This document shows, piece by piece, positions 1 through 9,520 of a stretch of 64,000 nt of DNA. The notes under the pieces are model-generated. The model ran no database searches. It was not told where the DNA came from and saw nothing but the letters and a program-made list of their open reading frames with translations. The translations under genes and the position numbers were made by a program. Position 1 is the first letter of the stretch; the number at the start of each line of letters is the position of its first letter. This stretch comes from NAT127 sp034717695. Its GTDB lineage: Bacteria; Pseudomonadota; Gammaproteobacteria; Pseudomonadales; Porticoccaceae. The stretch spans positions 248,001 through 312,000 of the forward strand of contig JAYELS010000005.1 of assembly GCA_034717695.1 (NCBI GenBank), in the 5' to 3' direction.

Positions 1-762
1 CGCGCGGCAACGTCCAGGCGCATCGCCCTCACCGCCGGCAAGCGCCGTCAGGTGCAGGAACTCGAAGCGGAACTCAAAGCCCTCGGGGAGGGCGACGACA
101 GCTTCACCCGGGAGCGGCGCGACGACCTGCGCGCCCGCATCGCGGAGCTCAAGCGTCGCATCGAGGCGGTGTCGTTCATCGACGACTTCGACATCCGCTA
201 CCGGCGCTACGAAAAGGTGCCGGTACCCCGCTCCCAGGCGGTGATGTTCTGCGTGATGGATGTGTCGGGCTCCATGGATCAGGGCACCAAGGATCTCGCC
301 AAACGCTTCTTCATCCTGCTTTACCTGTTTTTGTCCCGCAATTACGAAAAAATCGAGGTGGTGTTCCTGCGCCACCACACCAGCGCCAAGGAAGTGGACG
401 AGGAGGAATTCTTCTACTCCCGGGAGACCGGCGGCACCGTGGTGTCGAGCGCCCTCCAGTTGATGAAGGCCATCGTCGAGGCCCGCTACCCGCCGAGCCA
501 GTGGAACATCTACGGTGCCCAGGCCTCCGACGGGGATAACTGGCCCGACGACAACGGTCACTGCATCGCGCTGATGCAGCAACTGATACCCCTCACCCAG
601 TACTACGCCTACATCGAGATCGCCCAGGCCGGCGAGCACCCCCTGTGGCAGACCTACGCCAGCATCCAGCCCCGCTTTGCCGACCGCTTTGCCATGCAGC
701 ACATCACCGGGCCCGCCGACATCTACCCGGTATTCCACGAACTGTTCCGGAAGCAAAGCTGA
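1..762 (+). CDS. yeaH: YeaH/YhbH family (DUF444) VWA-like protein, 5' end outside window
   Basis: The frame is open from the first base, so the gene begins upstream and only about 253 C-terminal residues are visible (the family is usually about 420 residues). The visible part has a basic helical stretch followed by a von Willebrand factor A-like core with VMDVSGSMDQGTKDLAKRFF and, further on, the conserved FLRHHTSAKEVDEEEFF and ETGGTVVSSAL blocks typical of DUF444. In enterobacteria and pseudomonads the partners are the PrkA/YeaG serine kinase and SpoVR, induced by starvation and stress through sigma S; the molecular role of YeaH is not established. Its TGA overlaps the ATG of spoVR, so the two are translationally coupled. 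The kinase gene is expected just upstream of the window. Confidence 0.9.
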   Translation, partial: RAATSRRIALTAGKRRQVQELEAELKALGEGDDSFTRERRDDLRARIAELKRRIEAVSFIDDFDIRYRRYEKVPVPRSQAVMFCVMDVSGSMDQGTKDLAKRFFILLYLFLSRNYEKIEVVFLRHHTSAKEVDEEEFFYSRETGGTVVSSALQLMKAIVEARYPPSQWNIYGAQASDGDNWPDDNGHCIALMQQLIPLTQYYAYIEIAQAGEHPLWQTYASIQPRFADRFAMQHITGPADIYPVFHELFRKQS

Positions 763-2291
763 TGAGCGCCAAGGCCAGAGCTCGCCCCATCGACAACGGC
801 TCGGAGTGGACCTTCGAGATGCTCGAACAGTTCGACCGGGAGATCGCCCGCATCGCGAGGGATTTCCGCCTCGACACCTACCCCAACCAGATCGAGGTGA
901 TCAGCTCCGAGCAGATGATGGACGCCTACGCCTCGTCGGGAATGCCCATCAATTACCACCACTGGTCCTTCGGCAAGCGCTTCATTCAGGTGGAAAACCA
1001 GTACCGCAAGGGCCACCTCGGCCTCGCCTACGAAATCGTCATCAACTCCGATCCCTGCATCGCCTACCTGATGGAGGAAAACACCGCCACCCTCCAGGTG
1101 CTGGTGATCGCCCACGCCTGCTACGGACACAATTCATTTTTCAAGAACAACTACCTGTTCCGCACCTGGACCGACGCCAGCTCCATCATCGACTACCTGG
1201 TGTTCGCGCGGAAATTCATCCGCGACTGCGAGGAGCGCCACGGGGTGGAGGCGGTGGAAGCGGTGCTCGACGCCTGCCACGCCCTGATGGACCACGGCGT
1301 GGACCGCTACAAGCGCCCCTACCCGATTTCGATGGAGGAAGAGGAGCGCCGCCAGCTGGAGCGTGAGGAACACCTGCAACGGCAGGTCAACGACCTGTGG
1401 CGCACCATTCCGCCGCTGGCTCGGGAACAGAGCGCCCCGGAGGAAGTGCGCTTCCCGGCGGAGCCCCAGGAAAACCTCCTGTATTTCATCGAGAAGAACG
1501 CCCCGTTGATGGAACCCTGGCAGCGGGAGATCGTGCGCATCGTGCGCAAGTTTTCCCAGTACCTTTACCCCCAGCGCCAGACCAAGGTGATGAACGAGGG
1601 CTGGGCCACCTTCTGGCACTTCACCATTCTCCAGCAACTCTACAAGGAGGGGCTGGTGAGCGATGGCCTGATGATGGAATTTCTCCAACACCACACCAAT
1701 GTGATTTTTCAACCTCCCTACGATTCCCCCTATTATTCCGGGATCAATCCCTACACCCTCGGCTTTGCCATCTTCCAGGACATTCGCCGCATCTGCGAAG
1801 CACCGACGGAGGAGGATCGCCTGTGGTTCCCCGACATGGCCGGCGGCGACTGGCTGGATGCGGTGCATTTCGCCATGGAGAATTTCAAGGACGAAAGTTT
1901 CATCCTCCAATATCTCTCCCCCAAGGTGATGCGCGATCTGCGCCTGTTCGCGGTGCTCGACGACAGCGCAGCGAGCGAACTGCGCATCACCGCCATCCAC
2001 AACGGCGACGGCTACCAGGCGATACGGGAGCGCCTCGCCGCCCAGTACAACCTGGGGGACCAGCAGCCCAACATCCAGGTGCACCGGGTCAATGTGCGGG
2101 GTGACCGCGCCCTCACCCTGCGCCACGACATGCACAGCGGGCGCCCCCTGGATGAGGGCGAAACCAGCGAGGTGCTGAAACATCTGCACCGCCTGTGGGG
2201 CTTTCACGTGCACCTCGAATCCATCAAGGACGGCGAGGTGGTGAACCGCCAGAGCTGCCCGCCCGCGCCGGAAGCCGAGCCGCCATCCTGA
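762..2291 (+). CDS. spoVR: SpoVR family protein
   Basis: The product is 509 residues, matching the size of E. coli YcgB (510). The start chosen is the ATG overlapping the yeaH stop (TGATG), which gives the family N-terminus SEWTFEMLEQFDREI; a longer open frame upstream only runs through yeaH. Family hallmarks are HACYGHNSFFKNNYLF, KVMNEGWATFWHFTILQQL and NPYTLGFAIFQDIRRIC. SpoVR was named for a Bacillus spore cortex phenotype, but gram-negative homologues sit with prkA and yeaH in a stress operon and their biochemical function is unknown. Soluble, no signal peptide. A strong terminator follows about 30 bases downstream, so spoVR is the last gene of the operon. Confidence 0.93.
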   Translation: MSAKARARPIDNGSEWTFEMLEQFDREIARIARDFRLDTYPNQIEVISSEQMMDAYASSGMPINYHHWSFGKRFIQVENQYRKGHLGLAYEIVINSDPCIAYLMEENTATLQVLVIAHACYGHNSFFKNNYLFRTWTDASSIIDYLVFARKFIRDCEERHGVEAVEAVLDACHALMDHGVDRYKRPYPISMEEEERRQLEREEHLQRQVNDLWRTIPPLAREQSAPEEVRFPAEPQENLLYFIEKNAPLMEPWQREIVRIVRKFSQYLYPQRQTKVMNEGWATFWHFTILQQLYKEGLVSDGLMMEFLQHHTNVIFQPPYDSPYYSGINPYTLGFAIFQDIRRICEAPTEEDRLWFPDMAGGDWLDAVHFAMENFKDESFILQYLSPKVMRDLRLFAVLDDSAASELRITAIHNGDGYQAIRERLAAQYNLGDQQPNIQVHRVNVRGDRALTLRHDMHSGRPLDEGETSEVLKHLHRLWGFHVHLESIKDGEVVNRQSCPPAPEAEPPS

Positions 2292-2319
2292 CCGGCCTGT
2301 CCACCCGCCAGAACGACAA

Positions 2320-2347
2320 CGCCCCGAACCAGTCGGGGCGTTTTTTT
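2320..2347 (+). terminator. Intrinsic terminator of the yeaH-spoVR operon
   Basis: An 8-bp GC-rich stem (CGCCCCGA / TCGGGGCG) with a 5-nt loop is followed directly by seven T residues on the plus strand, 28 bases after the spoVR stop. On the minus strand there is no U-tract, so it should act mainly on spoVR. Confidence 0.9.
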
Positions 2348-2365
2348 GCGGCGAGCGAGCCGGGG

Positions 2366-2896
2366 TCAGGCCATGGAGACTTCCGCGCCCATGTCGCCGA
2401 GGAAATCCCCCTTGCCGAGGTCGACGCCGTTGTGACGCAGGATGTTGTAGGCGGTGGTGAGGTGGAAATAGAAATTGGGCAGCACAAAATTCTGCAGGTA
2501 CACCTGCCCGGAGGGGAACGCCATGCGGTAGGCACCGATGGCGAAACTGACGGGCCGCGCCTCACTGCCCTCCATCTGGGCGGCGCTGAACTGGTCCAGA
2601 TAGGCCGTAACCTTGGCGATCCGGGCAATCAGTTCATCGAAGCTGGCTTCGCTGTCGCCATGCACCGGCGGTTCAACGCCGGCCAGATGGGCGGTCGCGT
2701 TCTTGGCCTGGTCGCAGGCCACCTGCACCTGGCGCACCAGGGGAAACATGTTGGGGAACAGCCGGTCGTGGAGCAGGGCGGCCGGGTCGATCTGCTTCTC
2801 GGCGCAATGGGCCTTGGCCTTGGCGAGTACGCCGGCGAGATTATTGATGCCTTTCTTGAGGGCCGGCACGGTAAGCTGGTACATGCTCAGGGACAT
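2366..2896 (-). CDS. DUF1993 family protein
   Basis: 176 residues from the ATG at 2896, which is preceded by an AGGAGAG Shine-Dalgarno; the frame extends 16 codons further upstream without a ribosome site. The sequence MSLSMYQLTVPALKKGINNL and the segments around FPNMFPLVRQVQVACDQAKN and FVLPNFYFHLTTAYNILRHNGV are characteristic of DUF1993, a helical-bundle family resembling DinB-like folds. No function is known. It is soluble with no signal peptide. It lies between the spoVR terminator and hcp, with about 155 bases to the hcp stop, so it probably has its own promoter. Confidence 0.85.
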   Translation of the reverse strand: MSLSMYQLTVPALKKGINNLAGVLAKAKAHCAEKQIDPAALLHDRLFPNMFPLVRQVQVACDQAKNATAHLAGVEPPVHGDSEASFDELIARIAKVTAYLDQFSAAQMEGSEARPVSFAIGAYRMAFPSGQVYLQNFVLPNFYFHLTTAYNILRHNGVDLGKGDFLGDMGAEVSMA

Positions 2897-3052
2897 TGTT
2901 ATCGCTCTCCTCGATAGGGTTGCTGAACGGGGGATATACCGCAAGGACGGCCAAGCTTACGCAAATTGCCCGGGCCGCGCCATCCCGACCCAGCGGCAAA
3001 AAAAGAGGGCCCACGGGCGCTCGGTATCCCCCGGAAAACCGCTGGCGCTATC

Positions 3053-4723
3053 TCAGGAGGCGAGCTTCAGGGCCCTGCCGAGATCCTCGCCAGCATCGCC
3101 CACCGGGCGCAGCCCGAACTTGTCCCCCAGCACGGCGAGCAGGTTGGGGGTGAGGAACGCGGGCAGTGTCGGGCCCAGGTGGATATTGCGTATCCCCAGG
3201 GACAACAGGGTCAGCAGCACCGCCGCGGCCTTTTGCTCGAACCAGGAGATCACCAGGGTGAGGGGCAGATCGTTCACTCCGCAATCAAAAGCCTCGGCGA
3301 GGGCCATGGCGATGCGCAGCGCCGAATAGGTGTCGTTGCACTGACCCAGGTCGAGCAAGCGGGGGATGCCGCCGATGTCGCCGAAGTCGTGGCGGTTGAA
3401 GCGGAACTTGCCGCAACCGAGGGTGAGCACCACCGTGTCATCGGGGGCCTGCTCGGCAAAATCGGTGTAGTAATTGCGCCCGGGGTTGGCGCCATCACAG
3501 CCACCGATCACGAAGAAGTGCCGGATGTCGCCCCGCTTGACCGCATCCACCACCGTGCCCGCCACGCTCATCACTGTGTTGCGGGCAAAGCCGTTGGTGA
3601 TGTACTGCTCGATCTGATCCTCGGCGAATCCCGGCTCGGCGAGGGCGGCGGCGATGGCGGGGCCAAAGTCCCCGTCGCGGATATGGGTCACGCCGGGCCA
3701 ACCCACCGGGCCGCTGGTGAACAGGCGGTGCTGGTAATGGTTTTCGAACGGGTCCATCAGGCAGTTGGACGTCATCACCACCGCCCCGGGGAAGCGGGCA
3801 AATTCGTCCTTCTGGTTCTGCCAGGCGGTGCCGTAGTTACCCACCAGATGGGGGTATTTCTTGAGGCCCGGGTAGGCGGTGGCGGGCAGCATTTCGCCAT
3901 GGGTGTAGACGTTGATGCCGCGGCCCTCGGTCTGCCGGAGGATCGCCTCCAGATCCACCAGATCGTGGCCGCTCACCAGGATGGCCTTGCCCTTGACCGG
4001 GGTGACCCGCACCCGGGTGGGCTCCGGGTGGCCGAAGCGCTCGGTGCCGGCGGCGTCGAGCAGCGCCATGATGCGCAGATTGAGCTGGCCGACGGCCATG
4101 GCCGCCGCCAGCAGGGCGTTGATGTCGGCGGGGCGGGTGGCAAGAAAATCCAGATGACCCTGCATGTCGGCGTGGATGCTGTCATCCTCCTTGCCCAGTA
4201 CCTGGGCGTGTTCGGCGTAGGCGGCGCAGCCCTTGAGGCCGTACAGCACCAGAAGACGCAGGCCGATGACGTCGTCCCCCACGGCGGCGCGATCGCTTTC
4301 CAGGCTGGCGCTCGCCACCTGGGCCAACATCACCTCGCGGCTCATCCCCGGCTCCCAGGTGGCCGCCCCGGACAATGCCTCGGGGGTCAGGCCCCTGTCG
4401 GCGCAGGCCTTTTCGTACAGGGCCCGGGCTTGGGCGCGCACCGCCACCGCCTCCCGCACCAGCTCGTCGAAGCGGGCGGCGTCGAAGTTGACATTGGTGA
4501 GAGTGGTGAACAGGGCGAAGTTCACAAAGCGGTTGACCGCCGGCAGGCTGGCGCCGAGGCGATGGGCACGCGCCCCGTACATGGCGATGCCCTCCACCAG
4601 GTGGACCAGTACGTCCTGAAGATCGGCGGTGGTGGCGTCCTTGCCGCAGATGCCCCGGGCGAGGCGACAGCCGTCGGCGCGGTGGGTGGAGCGCAAGGTT
4701 TGTTCACATTGGATGCAAAACAT
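3053..4723 (-). CDS. hcp: Hydroxylamine reductase / hybrid cluster (prismane) protein
   Basis: 556 residues. The N-terminus carries a four-cysteine iron-sulphur motif (C3, C6, C19, C26) of the spacing seen in enterobacterial-type Hcp. The C-terminal half contains the hybrid 4Fe-2O-2S cluster ligand blocks TSNCLMDPFENHYQ, GGCDGANPGRNYY, LTLGCGKFRFN and GQCNDTYSA. Hcp reduces hydroxylamine in vitro and acts as a high-affinity NO reductase and in nitrosative stress defence in the cytoplasm. The usual NADH oxidoreductase partner hcr is not adjacent: ppx lies upstream. An FNR/Anr-like box lies 90 bases upstream of the ATG, consistent with anaerobic induction. The start is an ATG following a G-rich Shine-Dalgarno (GGGGG). 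Confidence 0.95.
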   Translation of the reverse strand: MFCIQCEQTLRSTHRADGCRLARGICGKDATTADLQDVLVHLVEGIAMYGARAHRLGASLPAVNRFVNFALFTTLTNVNFDAARFDELVREAVAVRAQARALYEKACADRGLTPEALSGAATWEPGMSREVMLAQVASASLESDRAAVGDDVIGLRLLVLYGLKGCAAYAEHAQVLGKEDDSIHADMQGHLDFLATRPADINALLAAAMAVGQLNLRIMALLDAAGTERFGHPEPTRVRVTPVKGKAILVSGHDLVDLEAILRQTEGRGINVYTHGEMLPATAYPGLKKYPHLVGNYGTAWQNQKDEFARFPGAVVMTSNCLMDPFENHYQHRLFTSGPVGWPGVTHIRDGDFGPAIAAALAEPGFAEDQIEQYITNGFARNTVMSVAGTVVDAVKRGDIRHFFVIGGCDGANPGRNYYTDFAEQAPDDTVVLTLGCGKFRFNRHDFGDIGGIPRLLDLGQCNDTYSALRIAMALAEAFDCGVNDLPLTLVISWFEQKAAAVLLTLLSLGIRNIHLGPTLPAFLTPNLLAVLGDKFGLRPVGDAGEDLGRALKLAS

Positions 4724-4812
4724 GGTGTAACCCCCGTTGGGTGATAGGCGTTCGGCCCTTGTCGTTCGGTTCAGCGTCGCGGGGAGGATTCCACAGGCGA
4801 GGGTGGGGGGAC

Positions 4813-4826
4813 TTGATCTGGATTAA
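4813..4826 (-). promoter_or_regulatory. FNR/Anr-type binding site upstream of hcp
   Basis: The minus strand reads TTAATCCAGATCAA, one mismatch from the FNR/Anr consensus TTGAT-N4-ATCAA. A weak -10-like hexamer TGGAAT lies at 4788-4793, which puts the box near -38 to -41 of the implied start site, the class II activation position. The start site is inferred, not measured. Confidence 0.65.
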
Positions 4827-4848
4827 GCAAAGGGGTGCGGCGGCAGCG

Positions 4849-6363
4849 TCAGGGCAGCTTGGCGAGGGTGAGGGCATAGCCGATGCGGGCCAGGTGGCCC
4901 TGCTCGGTGGTGAGGGCGTGGCGGGTCAGCGGGTGGCCCTGGAGCCAGCCCCTGGGGAAGCTCAGGATCAGCGACCTGTCACTCACCTTCAGCTGGTAGG
5001 GGGGCTCCCCTTCCACCGGTGCCACGAACTTGAACAGCACCGCAAGGCGCAGCAGCAGGCACAGCCGCTCGAGGCCCGGCCGCTTGCCATTGCCCTTGGA
5101 CTCGAACTCACCCTGGGGGAATTTCTGCCGGTGGCCGCGAATCAAGAGGCCAAGCTCCACCTGCTCGGCGGTGGAAAAGCCCGGCAGGTCGGAACACTCC
5201 ACCAGGTACTGCCCGTGCTTGTGGAAGTGGCTGTGGGCGATGGCGAGCCCCACGTCGTGGAGCCGCGCCGCCCACACCAGAAGCTCCAGGTCCGCCCCGG
5301 TGAGACCCCAGGCGGGGGCCGCGCTGGCGAACAGGTGGCGGGCGGTGTCCTCCACATGGCGGGCGTTGGTCTCGTCGACACCGTAGCGCTGCATCAGCGC
5401 GCTCACCGACCGCTCGCGCACATCCTCGTGGGTGTGGCGGCCGATCATGTCGTAGATCACCCCCTCCCGCAGCGCTCCGGTGGAGGTGCGCATCTCGTTC
5501 ACCCCCAGGGCGTCGAAGAAGGCGCAGGTGATGGCCAGGCCCGAGGCGAACACGTTGCGGCGCCGCTCCGAAAGGCCCGCCAGCTTGCACAGCTCGCGCA
5601 CACTCGGGTAGCGGGCCAGCAGCTTGCGCAGGCGTTCCAGGTTCGCCGCGCTGATGCCGCTGTCGGCCCAGCCCTGGGCGGCGATGATGCTCTCGAGGGA
5701 ACGCAGGGTGCCCGACGAGCCCACGGCGTTGGTCCAACCCAGCTTGCGAAAGCCCGAGCGGATATTGAGCACCTCGGCGTAGGCGGCGAAGTAGGCGTTG
5801 TCGAAGGCCTTTTTGGTGATATTGCCATCGGCGAAGAAGCGCTCGGCGTAGGACACGCAGCCCATGTGCAGGCTCTCCATCAGGCGCGGTTCGAAGCGCT
5901 CGCCGATGATGAACTCGGTGCTGCCGCCGCCGATGTCCACCACCAGCCGGGTCTCGTCGTCGGCCAGGGTGTGGGCCACCCCCAGGTACACCAGCCGTGC
6001 CTCCTCGCGGCCGGGGATGACCTCCACCGGGCACCCCAGCACCGCCTCGGCGGCGGCGCTGAACTCGCGGCCATTGCGGGCCACCCGCAGGGCGTTGGTG
6101 CCCACCACCCGCACGTCCCCCGGGGCCAGCACATCGAGGGCCTGGCGAAAGCGCGCCAGGCATGCCAGGCCCCGGGCCATGGCGGCCTCGGCGAGCTGGC
6201 CATTGGCCATCCCCGCCGCCAACTGCACGGTTTCGGCGAGGCGCTCCACGGGCCGCACCTCGCCGTGCTCGACCCGGGCAACGACCATGTGAAAGCTGTT
6301 GGAGCCGAGGTCGATGGCGGCAATCTGCCGGGCGCCGGCCGAGGCTTGGGTGTCGTGCTCCAT
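4849..6363 (-). CDS. ppx: Exopolyphosphatase (Ppx/GppA family)
   Basis: 504 residues. The N-terminal actin-like ATPase-fold domain starts with AAIDLGSNSFHMVVARV (phosphate-binding loop 1) and contains VVDIGGGSTEFIIG (loop 2) around residue 145. The C-terminal third is an HD-like domain (LHDVGLAIAHSHFHKHG) as in E. coli Ppx (513 residues). Ppx releases phosphate processively from polyphosphate chains; GppA paralogues hydrolyse pppGpp, but the C-terminal part fits Ppx. It is divergent from trxA, the arrangement found in Pseudomonas near rho. The 125-base gap downstream carries the hcp promoter region. Confidence 0.93.
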   Translation of the reverse strand: MEHDTQASAGARQIAAIDLGSNSFHMVVARVEHGEVRPVERLAETVQLAAGMANGQLAEAAMARGLACLARFRQALDVLAPGDVRVVGTNALRVARNGREFSAAAEAVLGCPVEVIPGREEARLVYLGVAHTLADDETRLVVDIGGGSTEFIIGERFEPRLMESLHMGCVSYAERFFADGNITKKAFDNAYFAAYAEVLNIRSGFRKLGWTNAVGSSGTLRSLESIIAAQGWADSGISAANLERLRKLLARYPSVRELCKLAGLSERRRNVFASGLAITCAFFDALGVNEMRTSTGALREGVIYDMIGRHTHEDVRERSVSALMQRYGVDETNARHVEDTARHLFASAAPAWGLTGADLELLVWAARLHDVGLAIAHSHFHKHGQYLVECSDLPGFSTAEQVELGLLIRGHRQKFPQGEFESKGNGKRPGLERLCLLLRLAVLFKFVAPVEGEPPYQLKVSDRSLILSFPRGWLQGHPLTRHALTTEQGHLARIGYALTLAKLP

Positions 6364-6488
6364 AGGCTATCGGGGACTCCTCATCCCGGGCGCGCACCGC
6401 TGACATTGTGACCACGGTCCGGCAGGTGATATGATGGCGGCGATTTTACCCTTCAAATTCAAGTTGCACATTACCAACGGAGAACCCC

Positions 6489-6815
6489 ATGGGCGAAAAC
6501 ATCGTTCACGTGACCGATTCGAGCTTTGACAGCGACGTGGTCGGTTCCGACATCCCAGTACTGGTGGATTTCTGGGCCGCCTGGTGCGGACCTTGCAAAA
6601 TGATCGCACCCCTGCTGGACCAACTCTCCGACGAGTACGCCGGCAAGGTCAAGGTCTGCAAGATCGATGTGGATGCCAACCCCGCCACCGCCGCCAAGTT
6701 CAGCGTGCGGGGCATTCCCACCCTGATGCTGTTCAAGGGCGGCGAACTGGAAGCCACCAAGGTCGGCGCCCTCTCCAAGTCCCAGCTGACCGCGTTCATC
6801 GAGAGCAACATCTGA
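6489..6815 (+). CDS. trxA: Thioredoxin 1
   Basis: 108 residues, the canonical length. The redox motif WCGPCK covers residues 32-37 (catalytic C33 and C36) and the cis-proline is in GIPTLMLF about 40 residues later. It is a cytoplasmic protein-disulphide reductase recycled by thioredoxin reductase; it also serves ribonucleotide reductase and peroxiredoxins. ACGGAG precedes the ATG at good spacing. It is upstream of and codirectional with rho, but a 257-base gap with its own promoter separates them. Confidence 0.98.
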   Translation: MGENIVHVTDSSFDSDVVGSDIPVLVDFWAAWCGPCKMIAPLLDQLSDEYAGKVKVCKIDVDANPATAAKFSVRGIPTLMLFKGGELEATKVGALSKSQLTAFIESNI

Positions 6816-6856
6816 AAACCCGGCGGGCTTGCGGTCGCGGGCCTGCCAGAAATTTC

Positions 6857-6884
6857 TTGCGCTTTGGAGGGCACCGGCTATAAT
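6857..6884 (+). promoter_or_regulatory. Sigma-70 promoter of rho
   Basis: TTGCGC (6857-6862), a 16-base spacer and a perfect TATAAT (6879-6884), with predicted start near 6891. That gives rho a leader of about 180 nt. Confidence 0.7.
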
Positions 6885-6890
6885 CCGCCC

Positions 6891-7072
6891 ACCATTCGAC
6901 ACCACCCCGCGCACCTTTCTTTTCTCGCAATCCTGAATCCAGCACCGGTGTCACCGACAATAACACGGGCTTTCCAGCCGTCGGGTCTCTCGAACTGCCG
7001 TCTCTCCTGGGCCGTTTCCAGCCTGCCGAACCCGTATCAACCACCAACCAGAACCAACAACCACTCCTTCCT
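6891..7072 (+). promoter_or_regulatory. rho leader, C-rich and G-poor (candidate Rho-utilisation region)
   Basis: The untranslated stretch between the predicted start site and the rho ATG is strongly C over G, most clearly at 7033-7072 where C residues recur in CCAAC/CAACC-type spacing with almost no G. This is the composition of a rut site. In E. coli rho is autoregulated by Rho-dependent attenuation in its leader, so the same control is plausible here. No leader peptide was confidently seen. Confidence 0.45.
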
Positions 7073-8332
<1,260 letters not shown>

Positions 8333-8334
8333 AT

Positions 8335-8450
8335 GTCAGGCGTCTGACGTCTGACGTCTGACGTCTGACGTCTGACGCCGGGATGATCGGCGGGAATTGG
8401 CGACCGCGCCACCGCTCCCCGCGAAGCTGCTTTTGCGTCGGACGTCAGGC
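8335..8450. repeat. Heptamer-repeat element, copy 1 (downstream of rho)
   Basis: The left arm is GTCAGGC (8335-8341) followed by five exact tandem GTCTGAC units (8342-8376). After a 60-base centre that includes GGCGGGAAT, the right arm is GTCGGAC-GTCAGGC (8437-8450), the inverse-complement sense of the left arm. Related elements occur at 56322-56455 and 57329-57464. It is intergenic between rho and terC, outside coding sequence. Confidence 0.8.
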
Positions 8451-8456
8451 TCCCCA

Positions 8457-8488
8457 GCAATAAAACGCCCACCACCCGGTGGGCGTTT
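8457..8488 (-). terminator. Terminator of terC (convergent with rho)
   Basis: An 11-bp stem, AAACGCCCACC (8463-8473) pairing with 8478-8488 around a 4-nt loop. On the minus strand it ends in TTTTATT, just after the terC stop. It may also act weakly on the plus strand for rho, where only three T follow. Confidence 0.85.
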
Positions 8489-8493
8489 GCGTA

Positions 8494-9450
8494 TCAGGCC
8501 CGCTGCCCGCGGCGGCTGTGCCACAGGCTCGCCATCACCGAGATGGCCAGAATCGTCGCCACCACGGTGAGGGACACCAGCACCGGGATCTTGTACCAGT
8601 CGACGATCAGCATCTTGATACCGATAAAGATCAAAATGGCTGCGAGGCCGTACTTGAGCAGGGCGAAACGGTCGCCGATGTCCGCCAGCAGAAAGTACAT
8701 GGCCCTGAGGCCAAGGATGGCGAACAGATTCGAGGTCAGCACGATGAAGGGATCGGTGGTGATGGCGAAGATCGCCGGGATACTGTCCACCGCAAAGATC
8801 ACATCGGAGATCTCCACCAGCACCAGGGCCAGGAACAGCGGCGTCATCATCCGCACGCCGTTTCTCACCACGAAGAAACGCTCACCCTCCAGTTGATCCG
8901 TCACCGGGTAGTGGTTGCGGATCCAGCGCACCAGGGGGTTTTGGGCGAGGTCAGGGCTGTGGTCCGCGAACCACGCCATCTTGATGCCGGTGACCACGAG
9001 AAACAGGCCGAAAATATAGAGTATCCAGTGGAACTCGCTGATCAGCCAGCTGCCCCCCAGCACCATCAGGGTGCGCAATACGATGGCGCCGATGATGCCG
9101 TAGAGCAGCACCCGCCGCTGCAGATCGAGGGGCACCGCGAAGAAGCTGAAGATCATCATCCACACGAAGACGTTGTCCACCGCCAGGGACTTCTCCACCA
9201 GATAACCGGTGAGAAAGGCGAGGGCCTTCTCGTTCGCCACCGCCCGCCCCAGGGTGGCATCCAGATACCACCAGAAACCGGCATTGAAGGCGAGGGCCAC
9301 CGCCACCCAGGCCAGCGACCAACCGGCCGCCTCCCTCAGCGACACCCGGTGGCGGTGACCACCCTTCATTACCAGCAGATCGATCGCCAGCATCACCACC
9401 ACCACGGTGGCGAATGCCAGCCAAAGCCAGGGATTACCCACTGTTTCCAT
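8494..9450 (-). CDS. TerC/Alx family membrane protein (putative Mn2+ exporter)
   Basis: 318 residues from the ATG at 9450, chosen because CGGGAG sits 7 bases upstream; a longer start at 9468 lacks a ribosome site. It has about nine hydrophobic segments and the TerC signatures EKSLAVDNVFVWMMIFSFF and EISDVIFAVDSIPAIFAIT, with acidic residues in the membrane that are thought to handle the cation. E. coli Alx and related TerC proteins export manganese, and some supply Mn to secreted enzymes. The gene is preceded by a yybP-ykoY manganese riboswitch and an intrinsic attenuator, which strongly supports a Mn role. Monocistronic, with its own terminator downstream. Confidence 0.93.
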   Translation of the reverse strand: METVGNPWLWLAFATVVVVMLAIDLLVMKGGHRHRVSLREAAGWSLAWVAVALAFNAGFWWYLDATLGRAVANEKALAFLTGYLVEKSLAVDNVFVWMMIFSFFAVPLDLQRRVLLYGIIGAIVLRTLMVLGGSWLISEFHWILYIFGLFLVVTGIKMAWFADHSPDLAQNPLVRWIRNHYPVTDQLEGERFFVVRNGVRMMTPLFLALVLVEISDVIFAVDSIPAIFAITTDPFIVLTSNLFAILGLRAMYFLLADIGDRFALLKYGLAAILIFIGIKMLIVDWYKIPVLVSLTVVATILAISVMASLWHSRRGQRA

Positions 9451-9473
9451 AAAGAACTCCCGTTGCAAACGTC

Positions 9474-9507
9474 AAAAAGGCCTGGTCCCGAAGGGCACAG
9501 GCCTTTT
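9474..9507 (-). terminator. Riboswitch-controlled attenuator before terC
   Basis: On the minus strand AAAAGGCCTG and CAGGCCTTTTT form a stem (9498-9507 with 9474-9484) whose loop region itself folds through CCC-TTCG-GGG. A run of five U follows, ending about 24 bases upstream of the terC ATG. It is placed directly after the aptamer, as expected for an expression platform that terminates without Mn and reads through with it. Confidence 0.8.
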
Positions 9508-9520
9508 GCGACTGACGCGC

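Noticed and set aside
2998..3022. T-run after the hcp stop that might be a terminator
   Set aside because: Seven T on the minus strand follow GCCC-GT-GGGC, but the loop would be 2 nt and the stem cannot extend; not a credible intrinsic terminator.
2966..4744. 592-codon open frame on the plus strand opposite hcp
   Set aside because: It is a shadow of hcp created by high GC at third positions; the product is low-complexity His/Gly/Val-rich and matches nothing, while the minus frame is a clear Hcp.
8342..8376. Tandem repeats considered as a CRISPR array
   Set aside because: Units are 7 bases, directly adjacent with no spacers, and no cas genes are present.
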